Position numbers and translations under genes: made by a program
Source: Brienomyrus brachyistius
Taxonomy: Eukaryota; Chordata; Actinopteri; Osteoglossiformes; Mormyridae
Reading direction: 5' to 3'
Assembly: GCF_023856365.1 (NCBI RefSeq)
Contig: NC_064539.1
Span: 22,075,019 to 22,139,018, forward strand
Length of the DNA stretch: 64,000 nt
Notes under the pieces: generated by a model
What the model saw: the letters and a program-made list of their open reading frames with translations, nothing else
Databases searched by the model: none
What the model was told of the DNA's origin: nothing
Shown here: in pieces, positions 47,421 through 60,463 of the stretch
Layout of the letters: each line of letters opens with the position of its first letter
Position numbering within the stretch: position 1 is the first letter of the stretch

Positions 47421-50400
47421 AGTTTCCATCAAGGAGATGACAGCAGATAAAACTTGGATCTCGCACAAATATAGTGTTTTCTGACGTCCACTTCTGCTCG
47501 ACGCATACGGTCGGACTAATGCAGTAAGTGATCGTACTTGCTGTCCTACATCTTCCTCTTTAAGAATCAGACGATATATGATGTAACTGGACCCCATGCC
47601 CAGTAACTGTAGTCATGTAATCAATCACTTTTACGAGTTTTCATTTAAACCCCATACAAGTCTCTGCCTTTCTCAGTCACCAAACTCATTTCCGCTCTGA
47701 GGAGCTCTTGGCCTCCATTGATTCATCCATTGGTTCATTGCAGCCTGTGAAGGACCTCTGAGTGCCAGTGGTGCGTTAAAGGTCCCTGTTTCAGATGAGT
47801 TCTGTGTAATAGGGGAGAAATGGTCCCTGGAATCAGTTAACATTATTATACAGCCAATCCATTTTGGTTAGCAAACCCAGCTCTTATTATGTGTAACGGT
47901 GTATCTCTGGCGCGGTTCAGGGCTGTGCGACCAGCCGCAGTCTTTATATATATATATATATATGCTTCACTTTATGACAACTTCAACCAAACGGAAGAGT
48001 CTTGGGCCCTTTCTTGTTATTTTCGATCAACACTAGGTTGCCCTACAAGCAGATGTTGCCATGACGATGGCACCTGGCAGTAAAACAAAAGACCCGCCCC
48101 TCCCCCCCCCCGCCCCCCCGGCCAGGAAACGGGCTGACGGAGCGTCCTCCACCGCAGGCCGACTTTGCGGGGGAGAGCTGCACAGTCAAGGCCGCGGGAA
48201 CAAGCAGCCTTTTGTGGACTCTCCCGACAGCCTCGCGTGCCTGTACATCCTGTGTCCTGGGCCGGATTAACATTATTATGCCTAGATCCAGAAAGACGGT
48301 ACAGAGGTCAGCCTTGGGGAGGGGGGGGGGGGGGTCCTGCAAGGACTTTCCGCCGCACGGGTGGATCGAAGCGACCAGGTTGAGTTTGTTGATAAACATG
48401 GCCTGCTGTGTCCCGCTATGTAGCTAATACTGCTAGTGGGTGGCTGGGGAGTGAAGGAGCTGCCCCTTCCAGCCATAAACCTTATAACTCGTGCCCTGGG
48501 TGCAGTGGGGACAGGTACAGCAAGCGTCTCACTCCTGGGCTTCCGGAAAGAGGGAAAGTAAGTAGCCAGCAGGGCGAGAAAGCTTTGCCAGAGCTCGTGG
48601 CCATAGGAGCTGTATCTTGCTGTGAGGTGAGGAATCTTCATGGTATCATTGAAGTGTACAAGATTCTGTGTGTTCTTTGCAAGGGGCAAATCTACCTGGC
48701 TTAGAATAACCAGTGACCTAGTTGCCCCCAGCTGGGACCAATCAGACTCCGCCCCAGGAACTGATATGGTGCCAGAAGTCACATGACTGAGGCAGTCAGC
48801 TCTGCCTCATTTGCATATTGACCACACCCAGTAGGCGGGGCAGCAGCAGCAGCCCAGGCCGCAGAGGCAGTTATTTAAAGCGGTTACCACATATCAGCTT
48901 GTTATCATCCATCCATGCAACCTGGGCAACAATTTCAAACTGTGGATCAGTAAAAATCATGTGACCCACTTCCCGTTCGTTAGCTGGAGGATTGAGTCTT
49001 TTTTGTCTAACAAAGGTCCCTGTGTAGTGTGGGTTGGTCAGGGTGGGGGATGGGGGCAGCTGGGTTTTTACAGGTCAAATCTGCCAGCAAGAAATCATCA
49101 CTGATGCTAAGTGAAAATAGTTAATGAACGGTCAGCAGTTACCGTCTGTGTGAAATCAGTGACAGTAGTTAAACACGGATGAGTACAGACTGTCTTGTTT
49201 TTGCAAGTTTTCTGTTATTTGCTTTGAAACTCCTCATCTAGATGGTTGCGGTGTGTCATGACGTGCAGGTCCTTCCCGGGGGGGGTGAAAGTACTCTGGG
49301 AGGCCTCCATGTCGTTCACGCGTCCGTTATGTGAGTGCCAACACCCGGGGGGGGGGAGGCAGCACCAGGGCAGAACATATTGACGCTTGTGAGCCTGTTA
49401 ATGAGGAAGCAGTCGACCCTGATCAATAAATGCCAATTGAGTAGTGCTGTTTGATTAGTGCCATGATATACTTTTATATTTTACTGGTCATTTAGAGTAA
49501 AGTTCCTTATACTGCTATACAATAACATTTAAACCCATGAGATTTCTGTGGGGTTTAAACCTGCACACAGTCCACATCCTTTTAATGGAGATTCAGTTCT
49601 GGACCTGTGGTATTTTATTTGGCAAACATTCTGGTTATCTTCTATATATGTATATCCACCCTCAGTGGACGCCTCACCCAAGTCACCACAGCAATATCTA
49701 AGCTCCTGTTCCAGCCCCCCAGCCATGTGACCCCACAAGCTGCTGGAAGATTTATGCCACCATGTGGAAGGCGGGGTTAGAGCCACGTGGGCCTGGGCAG
49801 GATCGGGCCGCCCTTACAAAATGATGGATGAGTCCCGTCCAGGTGACTCCCACTCTGTTAGCACGTTAGCATGGCTAGCTGCGTGACAGGCGTGCCAAAG
49901 TCGCACATGCAGAAGGTCTCCTCTGCCTCAGTGACACGCCGAGGCTGGGGAACGCGTCATGCAGCGCAGCCTGGGGGCCCCTGTGCCTCTCGGCCAGCTC
50001 CAACCTCAGAACAGGACCTGAATGATACATCAAGGCATTTTGACAAAGGCTCCACATGAACGAAGATTCATGAAAAATGTCCGTGGCTTTTAAATCCGCA
50101 GCAAAGCAAGTTGTGAAATTCTCCATTCTCGTTGAATTTATGCGAGCCGTCATTCCCGACTTCCAGCGTCACCAAGTGGTACCGGTAAACAAACAGATTG
50201 TGACCAGCCACAGGATGGGATGGCTGTTCTCACCAATGCCAAGATCACGGCCTACAGAGGTCAGCCTGGACCCAGAGACTCTGCTGCCAGGGTCAGTTTC
50301 ACGGCATTGTGGGATAGTCTGGAGAAGTCCAGGGTGAAGGCAGAACTGCTTATGCCCGGCTGATGTGGGGGGGGGGAGCCAGGCCTCACAGGATGAAGAA

Positions 50401-53348
50401 TGATACAATTAACAAGATGTCAGTGATGTTCTAGTGAGTGATGGGCTCTTCATTTGCTGCGGGGGGGCAGGCGGATGCTTAAATACAGTGTGTGGGGGGG
50501 TCAGCTTGGTCAGAGCTGATTGAGGTCATTGACAGGTTTTATCTGTGGCCTTAGCTAGTTGTGATGTCAGAGTCCTGGTGCTGAGATCACTGTCTCTGAG
50601 AGGTGGGTTGGGCTGGACAGAGGACTGACAGTGTCTATCTCACATCTCCTGCCCTGATTGGCGCAGCCAGCCCCTCTGATCATCCAATAAAAAGATGTTT
50701 CTAATATCTTGTCATGAGTCAGCTTCTCCTTCCCCACCTTGTGAGGTCCCATACATACGTGCTATCACATGATTAATTTGAATATGCTAAGAGGTCAGCA
50801 GGGCGCCGTGATGAAGAGAGGGGAGGGGCGGCAATGAACAGAGGGCTCATAGCGTTCAGCGTCTGAATGAGTCATGCAGGCCGCTGGGCATTGCATGTAT
50901 CAGGATGGGAGCTGCCGGGGCGAAGAGTTAACCAGCTGCAATAACCCCCCCCCCCCCCCGCAGCCCCCACCCCTGCATGCTACAAGGTCATGCGGCAGCC
51001 GGGTGATGTGTGACACGGCTGTACTGCTGCAGGAATCCACTTTAGTCACAGATAATGAGGAAGTCTGCAGGCCTGGAGGATCAGCGGTCAGTGATGTAAG
51101 GGATTCAGGGATGTCATTCCCGGAAGGGCTAGGGCCCTGTTGTTGAGGGCAGGACACTGCTTCCTCAAGGCATGGTCTATCTTATCACATGTCTTACTGA
51201 ACGGCGGCACCTGCAGGAAGTGGCATCCCAGCATGCCCTGCTGCCTAGCACACTACTGGGCCAAACGGCACGGCGAGGCTAAGCGGCGCTGGAGGCGGAG
51301 ACTCAGAGCGGAGTGACGGCACCGACTCTCAGTCAGACACGTAGCAGCCAGAACAAGGTGACTCACACCTTAGTCATTTATTTACAAACGGCCCTCGATT
51401 TCTGAGGCTCTGGCTTGTCCAGCTTGTGTGCAGGGAGCATGAGAAAGAAATGCAGAATGTTTCATTGAGTTCTGGGTCAGGGGACGGGGCTCCACTCCAT
51501 GTTACAGCCAATCACAGCATAGCCAAAGGTTGGGGTGTTTGACGGGTTATTGCAGAGAAACTTTCCCAGCCGTACGGGGCGGATGATGACGACGCTGAGG
51601 ACGGGGTGGCTGAGAAACATGACAAAGCCGTGTGCCCACGGTGGAGCCGGCAGCCGCAGAATGACTGCCTGTAATTTATGCTCCATCCAACGAATGCATT
51701 ACCATGAAGATGCATTCATAGCAATGGTTGCCAGGGTGACTCCAAACAAGAGGCAGAATATGCGGCGTGCATGAAAACGCGCATCGTGCTCACCTGTACC
51801 ACAAAGTACTGCAATCATCCTCGGAGCTGAGCGCGGCACAGATGCTTATCTAATAACGGTAAAGCCCCGTGCGGCTTAGGACCGGCTTGCGCTCAACGTG
51901 CCGGTCATTCCCAGCCCCCGTATGGCAGCACGGCCAGCGAGAGGACTCAGCTCGAATTACAGGAAAGCGGTCCGAGTAAACAAACCCCGGCACTTAGCAA
52001 AGGGAGAAGGGAGGCGGGTTCGAATGACAGGAAATGGAGCCGTGCAGGCATGATGGAGGAGCCCCGGGGACTGTGGAGCTTAATCAGGAAGGAAGCGGGA
52101 GATTAAGTCAAGGCGATTAACGTGAGGCGGTTTGGGGGTGAACACCGGGAAATGCAAATCAGCAGAAGTGACTAAATACTAAAACAATGATGCTAACCCA
52201 GCAAAATGAGCACCCACAATTTTAACCAAAAATCATGTGGTACACTCATTGGTTTCGGGGATATCCGATGCGGTAGCCCAGGCACACGGTACTGGACGCC
52301 GTCCTTTGGATAGAGGTCGTGATGAACCCGACGCGATCAGGTTGAGGCGCCAGGAATCAGCTCCGAAAAGCGGGAACCGCCTCACCGGAGCCACACTGCG
52401 GTGGTTGCTAGGAGACAGGGGTTGCTACGTTGATTGGGGAGCCCTTGGTGCAGCACAGAGGGTATTCCTCAACATCGCCCCGCCTTGCCGGGGCAGTGTG
52501 AGCATAGATGGGATGCCGAACATCCTGGGGACTCTGTGCTGGTTCTTAAATAAGCGTCATCGGCATAACAAGCGAACACCTGCCACATCACACTGTCCAC
52601 TTTCTGACCAAAATGAGGTACTGTGCCTTTGTAGATGGCAGGTGGGGCCACAGTATTCAGGGCTGAGGTTCTGTTTACATTGCTATAGTGAAACGGCTAC
52701 ACACTGCTGATAACAGCAGTTAAAGACCAACACGATCATACATGGTCTGATGTTTACTATTGCTAGATGATGGTTAAGAGACTGACTGGTCAAAAGGAAC
52801 AGGCTGAAGTCCCTGAAAGGGCATTTTCATTTAGGCTTTTCATTTTAAGAAAATTATATCATATGAACACCCCCCCCCCCCCCCCCCCCCGGAATACGAG
52901 CATGATATCACATTTATGCACAAAAGAGCTACTACTTTCTCCTTAGAAGCTAAAACATTCTCTGCGTATCTCTGGTAAAACAACAGAATTAATTAGCCAG
53001 TTTGGTCACGGTGAATGAATTTACAAATGTTTTTGCCGAATTCCTTCAAACTGCACCAGTAACACAGTCCTACTCTGTTCAGTACTATTTACGCTGCTCT
53101 CTCTTCCATCTGTAGCTATTAGTGTGATTTTTACGGAGCAAGATGAGTGTTAGAAGGTAGGTAACAGGGGTGTAGGGAACAAAGGGTTAACCAGGAGGTC
53201 ATGTGACCAGCCAGGCATGGAGGTCACTTTAGCAAGGTCATCTGGGAAAAGGATGAACTGCATGTAAATACAGAAAAGCGTGAGAAAACACAGCATCACA
53301 GCCTGCCTTCTCACAGACGGCCAGCTGTAGTGGCACTACATTTGCTGG
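47421..53348. other. No gene recognised
   Basis: It includes a TA microsatellite at 47945-47963, G/C runs at 48315-48332, 50945-50959 and 52870-52890, and a 157-codon + strand ORF at 52237-52710 with no known domain. Some short GC-balanced stretches (such as 51480-51760) could be conserved regulatory DNA, but this cannot be judged from one sequence. Confidence 0.45.
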
Positions 53349-53490
53349 ATGGCCGTTGCTATGGCACCCAGTCGACGACGCTCTCCGTCACTGTGGGTCC
53401 TCTTGGCCGTTCTCACACCCGCGATCCCCCTCGTCGGCATTTCTGCTGATCGCCGGAGCCACAAGGAAGGACGTCACACAAGGTAGGCGA
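53349..53490 (+). other. Candidate signal-peptide first exon, unidentified
   Basis: An ATG at 53349 opens a 46-codon frame: MAVAMAPSRRRSPSLWVLLA, then VLTPAIPLVGISADRRSHKE and GRHTR. A basic n-region, a hydrophobic core of about 16 residues and a possible cleavage site after GISA resemble a secretory signal. The frame stops at TAG (53488-53490), which overlaps a consensus splice donor AG|GTAGGC at 53485-53490. I see no partner exon and do not know the protein, so this is a candidate only. Confidence 0.2.
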
Positions 53491-56400
53491 CTTGACGCAA
53501 CGGCGACCTCCGCCTGTGCTTCCTACGCTGCCTGAGAGGAGGCCACGCCCATCAGTCTCGGGCGGTGGAAGAAGGAGAGGTCACTCCATCAGGATTCATG
53601 CTACTTTACCGCATGAGTCAGTCATTCACCTAAATGCTCTGTCAATATAACACAGTCAGCACTGCGTCCACAACTTGCAGCGAGACGCAGGCTGGCAGGG
53701 CATCAGTGAGAGAGCATCACAGCCCCCCCAGACATGAAGAAGACCATTCCTGCCATTAGCGAGCTCACACTTTCTACATCCTTATGACCTTCTTGGTTGC
53801 ATTTACTCCACTGCAGGTAAAAGACAAGAGCAGGGGCAGAGCTAGGAATTCTGCCCCCCTTGACAAAATGTCACCTTGGGCCCCTTGTTAGGGCTCCCAC
53901 TTTCCATATGAAGAAATATGGGTCAACCCATGGTAAAATATCCAAAGGCGTAATCCTCCCCAAGCATTTTTCATATCCTGCAGCCCCTGTAAAGTTCTGG
54001 ACCCCCTGAATCTGCCAGGGTATCCACGCCCAGGGGTAGGACAGCTGCCCGCATGGACCCGAAAGATCCGAAGAATATAGGAAGTTAAAAGCTAATAGTG
54101 GGGTGTCAAGACCCCTTCATCACCAAGCCTCTGATAACATAGTGACTGACTCACACCATGGCCCACAGACTGAAGGCGTGCCCAGTCCGGTACTCGACCA
54201 TGAGGCCGACAGGTGCTGGGGTATAGACGCGGTATCTGAGGACGTCCTATGTGCCCAGTGCGTGTGAGCTCACATCAGCACCTCCAACGCCAGGGGCTCC
54301 AGGCTGCCCACACGACTGTTGACAAAATGCAGGAAGCCAGATGTAGTGAAAAGCGACCCACCATCAAAGGACACGACACAATGCCACCGAAATTACGATG
54401 CCGTCACTGACGCGTCATCGGAGGATGCACCTGTCGCACCACCCACCTTCTCCGTGTTCTCATGTCTACCACTCCCTAAGCACACCTTCCACAGATGCCC
54501 CGCCCTACCCATAATGCACCTGGTGACAACCAGTGCTCAGTCGTCCGGCAAGGCTGTGTCTTAAGGTAGACTTTTAAGGTGGACCTGATCGTTGGTGGCA
54601 TGCCACCCAAGTCGAGCAGAGCAGGAAGGATGTTATGCCACCTTAAATGCAAACTGTCATTTAGCCACTGCCTTTGGAGCCTCTCACAGTGGAAGTCACG
54701 ACTCCAATCTCCAGGAGCAATTAAAATAAATGAAGTGGCATGTCACTCGGCCCGCTGCTGCGTTTAAAAGTAATCATTGCTCAGATCGGCTTTTAATGCA
54801 CGGGGCGGACAGGGATTTATGAAGGGTCCGTTTGTGGTAAAATGAAAAGCATTGTATGTGCGTGTTGACCTCTCAGCCCGTAAACACTCCTTTTGGTTTT
54901 CCTCTGGTCTAGGGTGACAGACGGGTCATTAGATGGGCTCTGAGCCCAGGATGCAATCTGGATTTCCCCGTATGTCAGACATACACAGGACGAAGAAGCA
55001 ATGTGAGGATGCGAGACAGGAGATAAGGCGACTGGCTGGGGCGATGCTGTGCTGGAAATGTTAGCCATTGTATAATGGCTGGGGCCAAAAAGGCTGCAGG
55101 GAGGCCAGCTACTGCACTTACTGCTGCATTCCTCTGGGGGGGGGGGGGGCAGAGTGGGCTTCAGATGACCCGGGATTGAAGGTTGACCTAAAAGTGCAAA
55201 ACACCGGGACAGCTCACGGCCGACACGAGTGGACATTGTGAAACAAGCCTGGGAACAGCTGTTCACAGAAGGAGATCCGAGGTAACTTTAAACGGGGGCC
55301 GTAACCCGAATCCCTAGAACCTTACGAGTGTCTAAAAGAAGAGTACGGGGAAGCTGTTTTATGATAATAACATTTTAATGGGCCGACTCTGCCATCCGAG
55401 GACACAACGGATCCCAGGCAGGACACAGGTGATGGTGTGTTAGGAGGCAGGATGCGGGAACCCTGCTTATGCCAGTGACTCATGAATTATTAACTACCTC
55501 CGGAAGAGCGGAAGCGAGGGGTAAGCTTAGCGGGGGCAGGGCAGGGGGGTCCCAGGAGGCCCCAACGGGCCGCAAGCTGTCAGTATGCGGCCGCGGGTGA
55601 GTCCAAGTTGCTATGCCAACACACAGCGCCGTGGCCCCTGGGGGTGAATCACAGAGGCTTAAAAACCTGCCCTCCCCCCACAGATGAGCGTATGTGGAGT
55701 CCCCTCACAGAGAAGCGCCACACAGGTGACCTGCTATTTGTGTGACTTCCCTTTGGTCTCCCCGGAGCACCAGAGGAAGCGTACTTCCTGCCCTGCTTAC
55801 AATGACCCTGGGCCCCAAGTGGGATAAAAGGGAGACTGGAAAAAGGGTATAGTAACTCATCAGAACATATGTTTCATCGATAGATCAGGGGTTCAGATTG
55901 TACGCTCTTTATACCAGGTTATGTGTCTTTTTGCATCAAGGTAACAAAGGCTGCAGGAGATTTTGCCTTAGATGATTTAGAACAGACAGTAACTACAATG
56001 TGCTCTACAAGAGGCACACCATGAAAGCATGGTGATAAATGGTTAAAATTCGGGAAACCAAGACTTACTGGGTGCAGTGAGTCGTACTTTAGTCTGACAG
56101 AGCAAAAGGAGGGGGTGGGGCTGTGCAAACAGAAAACAGCACAGCTTCCATTCCCAGGATGGAAGCGGAAGGGAACTGTGTCCACGGCAACCGCAGTGGC
56201 ACTGGCAGAGCAGGTGCATACCTCCACCCTGACCTCAATTTTCCTCACAATCCTCTGCAACTTTGTGAGCTTCCATCAAATCAGCGCCTTTCTCATTGAT
56301 CCATAACCAATCAGCACGACCACATTGATGTCCGTCAACGCCCTTTCCTGTCCTGCAGCCAATCAAGGTGTTTCATCTGTTTTCATGCATAGACTCCCAA

Positions 56401-59400
56401 TCAGGATTGGAATTCCTCTATCCATCCTGAGACCAGATTAAGCACAAGCCCAGTATATGATGTTATTTCATAACACTGTCACTCACGGCGAAGTACCTTG
56501 TCCAAAAATACAACAGAAGTCTCATTCCTAGGATCTGGACTTCCAACCTTTTATCTGTACCACCCACTGGTCTCAGGAGTAGTGAGATTTTGTTCCAAAA
56601 TCATTACATGAGCCTCCTGGTGCCGAACAGGAAGGGCAGAGCTTCCAAAGAGGCCAAATGAAGCAACTGTGTTTTGCAATACTATGGCGTAGGATGAAGA
56701 TCAGGCCATCCTGTCAGGAACACGCTGTTCTGAAGCCAAATACAGAACAAAATTCTTGTGGGCAGCAGCGTCCACTGAGCCATTGAGGGGACAACAGAAT
56801 ATGGGCTGTTTCTAAGAGACGCAGAAGAGCAGCTGCAGAACAGGTAGAGGCAGCCCTCATAACTGCTGGTGGGTGGGCAGGTCAAATGGCAAGGTGGGCT
56901 TCGGACATGAAATATTCAGCAGCTTAGCAAAACACAGGAAGGTACCCAGAACCCTCGTTTAAAATAAGCAGGGGGCAGTTAGTGGGAAGAGTATGCGTTG
57001 CACAAGCACGGTGTGTAACAAGAGATGAAAGCTGAGCATGGGCCAGTGCATTGTGGGTAAAATCTGCCAGTTGATCTAGGAGCGTAAAGGCAAGATGTTC
57101 TGAACCGATCACCGGCGGTCAAGAGTGCAGAGTGTTCTGTAGCGGACAATAGGAATGGGGGGGGGGGAGGGGGGAGGTGTTCTGTAATAGGTGCGGCTCG
57201 AACTGTATTTGGGGAGGATACAGAATGGGGACTGACTCATCGTGGTCGGCCTTAATACTGAGTGTGGTCAGGGTAGGTTGCTCAGGAAAGCCCATGTACA
57301 CTCACTGACTAGAAACCAGGGTACAGAGGTTCTGTAGCTCATTAGCCTTCTCTGCTGTGATGTGGACAATAGTTGGGTGACTAAGATCTGGATATTACCT
57401 GGGATTATGATCTGTGCTCACCTGAGCAAATATAGAACCAGAGCTGCTCCTGGGACAGAGAGAACTGTAGGCGAACACGATCACACAGCCCATCGGAATC
57501 ACATTAGAAGCAAGACCTATGCAGAGGTCCTCTCTTCACACTGGGCTTGCAACACTGAGGGTTTGGCATGTACAGCGAAGCGACACAAAACACGCCGTGT
57601 CCTCCATCAACAGATCAGGCAGCCCGGACATCGATCGCTCTGAAAAATGAGTGAGGCTGTTAGGATTCGCTGGCGCCACCTACCTTATACACCACAGCAT
57701 TTTGAGAGGAAATTTAATCTAGCAGGAAACTACAGTATATATCTGACCCACGCACTTAAGCAAGAGCAAAGCAACGTGGTTGGAAGCTTTCACAGAGCGC
57801 GTGACGCCTCCCAGTTTGTACGACGCTGCTCTGCAGAATAAGCCGCTTGCGAAGCACAGCGCTGTCCGCGCAAGGGAAGCCTGAAATGTACATATTAATG
57901 AAATATACAGGAGCGTATCACCGAGCGCCTTGCAGGCCTGGCTGCTGATGTTTAAGGAGATTTCACTAACAACAAACACACGGTCACTTAATGCCTTCCA
58001 ACCTTAAGTCCACCCATCTGTCGTGAAAGGAAGAGGTGGTGCTGAAAACGAACACGAGCACTTTAATTGGGGCGTTTTGTACTTGTGTCAAAATACAGGG
58101 AAATGATGTGGGGTGGCTCCCTTTGTCTGCCTGCTCCCCACAAACTCAGCTTTCTAGGAAACGCTGCTGTGATGGATCTCTGACGAACAAGTCTTGTTTC
58201 TCCACCGATCGCCTGGATGCAGGGTGGGGCGGGGCTCTCTGACTCACGTCTGACTCATTCCCCTCCCCGGGGTATCATGGTGGTGGAGAGGAGGGGGGGG
58301 GGGCAGCATCTGTCCCACCCCACTTCCACTGAATGGCTGTGAATCGGAAACCCCCATTGGCAGAGAGGGTATCAGGTGACCTGCCGCCATGGCAACTCCT
58401 GCTTGCTGCCGGTCTCCAGGGAGCAGAGACGAACAGACAGAATCACGGACCTTTCTGGGTCTCCTGTAAGGCTGCTGCAGCCCGCAGACTGACACGGGAG
58501 CTCGGGAAAAGGGATGAAGAGATGCAGGGTCACCTGCACGGCAGTGATTCGTGTATATGTGAGAATAACGTCAGCACACCTTGTCGGCTGGGACAGATGA
58601 GGACACTGCTTTCAGCTCTGCACTGCACACACATATCCTCACCGCCTGTAAAATGATTCATGTTTTTAACACAATTACAGCTTACATTTGCCCCAATTAC
58701 ACTTCAATGGGACTGCGCTCTGATTATAGTAATGATACTCAATGTAATTAGCACCAGACACAAGTCAGACTCCACCCACTCGAGTTAGAGGCAGCCTAGG
58801 ACTCACAGACTGAGGCACAGCGATATGGGACAGGAGTCAGGGTCACAGGGTGCAGGAACGGATTTGGATGATTAGTCACGGTGTTTCGTTTTATTTAATG
58901 ATCGGCATGATTCTGCACACTTTGAAATGTTCTGAGGTAGCTGGTGATGACAACACTGTGGTCCAGTGATAACCCTGATGCACTCACACACAAGAAGACC
59001 CCCCCCCCCACTGGATTTTGGGAATGTCAGTGGTTTCTTAGAAGTGCAGCACCAGCACACCGAGCCCTTGGTGGGGTGACATCACCAGGCACCTAGCGTT
59101 GGGTGTCTCCTCTGGTGTGAACCTTTCTGGTCACCCTTCTCTCCATTCAAACGTCCCCGCAGAGTCTTTCCACCCCCACTTCCCGCCATCTACAGGCCCA
59201 AGTTAATCACCAGCTCCAGCGCCGCCCCCCCCCCCAAGTTCAGCTCTGCTCTAAAGCGTTAACAGTCATTCTGCAGACAATACAGCAGCAATGCGATGCA
59301 GTCTCAGCCTCACGCTCTGTCAGGACATGCTATTTATTGCGAGGTGTGAAATCTCACACTCAGGCTTATGGGTAATATGTTTTACCAAATGGGCTCAGCT

Positions 59401-59500
59401 CACCGTCACCGTGGGAGGCGAGGCAGAGGATCCAGAAACCGAGGACGACGTCGTGGTGCTGAGCTTCATGTGGAGAGTGAGTGGGTGGAGAGGCCAGGCG
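53491..59500. other. No gene recognised
   Basis: It holds a degraded SINE near 56460-56575 and G/C runs near 55136-55150 and 57158-57168. ORFs of up to 149 codons show no family resemblance. Confidence 0.5.
56460..56575 (-). mobile_element. Degraded tRNA-derived SINE
   Basis: On the - strand it reads GGTTGGAAGTCCAGATCCTA (B-box-like), then TTGGACAAGGTACTTCGC. The head and tail are decayed. Confidence 0.4.
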
Positions 59501-59552
59501 CTTCATCTGAGATGCAGCCACACACACGCACACACACAAGTCTGTATTCATA

Positions 59553-59790
59553 TCTTCGTGGGGACTCTCCATTCATTTCTATATGGGAAACTCTAATCCC
59601 AACAGGACGACCTTAACCCTAACCCAGCCCTAACCTTAACCATAAGTAACCAAAGAACATAGAAGACTTTTGCCATTTTTAGTTTTTTGATTGCATTCAA
59701 AGATCTTTGAGGGGACCTGAAAAATGGTTCTTACAACATCAAAATAACAGGTTTTTAATCGCATTGTAGGAAACATTTGGTCCCCACAAT
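59553..59790 (+). mobile_element. CA-flanked repeat with GTGGGGAC-type ends, copy 2
   Basis: It runs from CTTCGTGGGGACTCTCCATT to GGTCCCCACAAT with CA repeats on each side. It contains CCTTAACCCTAACCCAGCCC (short telomere-like units). It is related to the inverted copy at 39211-39451. Confidence 0.55.
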
Positions 59791-59801
59791 TTAATATAAT
59801 C

Positions 59802-60463
59802 CACACACACATACAGATAAACACATGAACAGATAAATACACACACAGATGCACAGATACAATCATGTGCACACAGAAACACAAAGACACAAGCGCACAT
59901 ACACACACAGACATACACAGGTACACACAGACATACACACACAGACACACACAGGTACACACAGACATACACACACAGACATACACACACAGGTACACAC
60001 AGACATACACACACAGACAGACACACACAGGTACACACAGACATACACACACAGACACACACAGGTACACACAGACATACACACACAGACACACACAGGT
60101 ACACACAGACATACACACACAGGTACACATAGACATACACACACAGACATACACACACAGACACACACAGATACACACAGACATACACACACAGGTACAC
60201 ATAGACATACACACACAGACATACACACACAGACACACACAGGTACACACAGACATACACACACAGGTACACACAGACATACACACACAGACACACACAG
60301 GTACACACAGACATACACACACAGACACACACAGGTACACACAGACATACACACACAGGTACACACAGACATACACACACAGACACACACAGGTACACAC
60401 AGACATACACACACAGACACACACAGGTACACACAGACATACACACACAGACACACACACACT
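59802..60463. repeat. CA-rich minisatellite with 34- and 24-bp units
   Basis: The 34-bp unit starts GGTACACACAGACATACACA, and a shorter 24-bp version is interspersed. From 59894 the units alternate in changing order to 60461. Both strands lack stop codons in several frames, which creates false ORFs of 207-274 codons. Confidence 0.9.

Noticed and set aside
52237..52710. 157-codon + strand ORF
   Set aside because: No family resemblance and no regulatory context; could be rechecked with RNA data but not supported here.
59636..60460. 207-274 codon Cys/Val-rich and Thr/His-rich ORFs on both strands
   Set aside because: They are produced by the CA minisatellite and have no start context or domain.
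59894..60461. Regular repeats resembling a CRISPR array
   Set aside because: There are no unique spacers; the units are contiguous CA-rich minisatellite and the genome is vertebrate.
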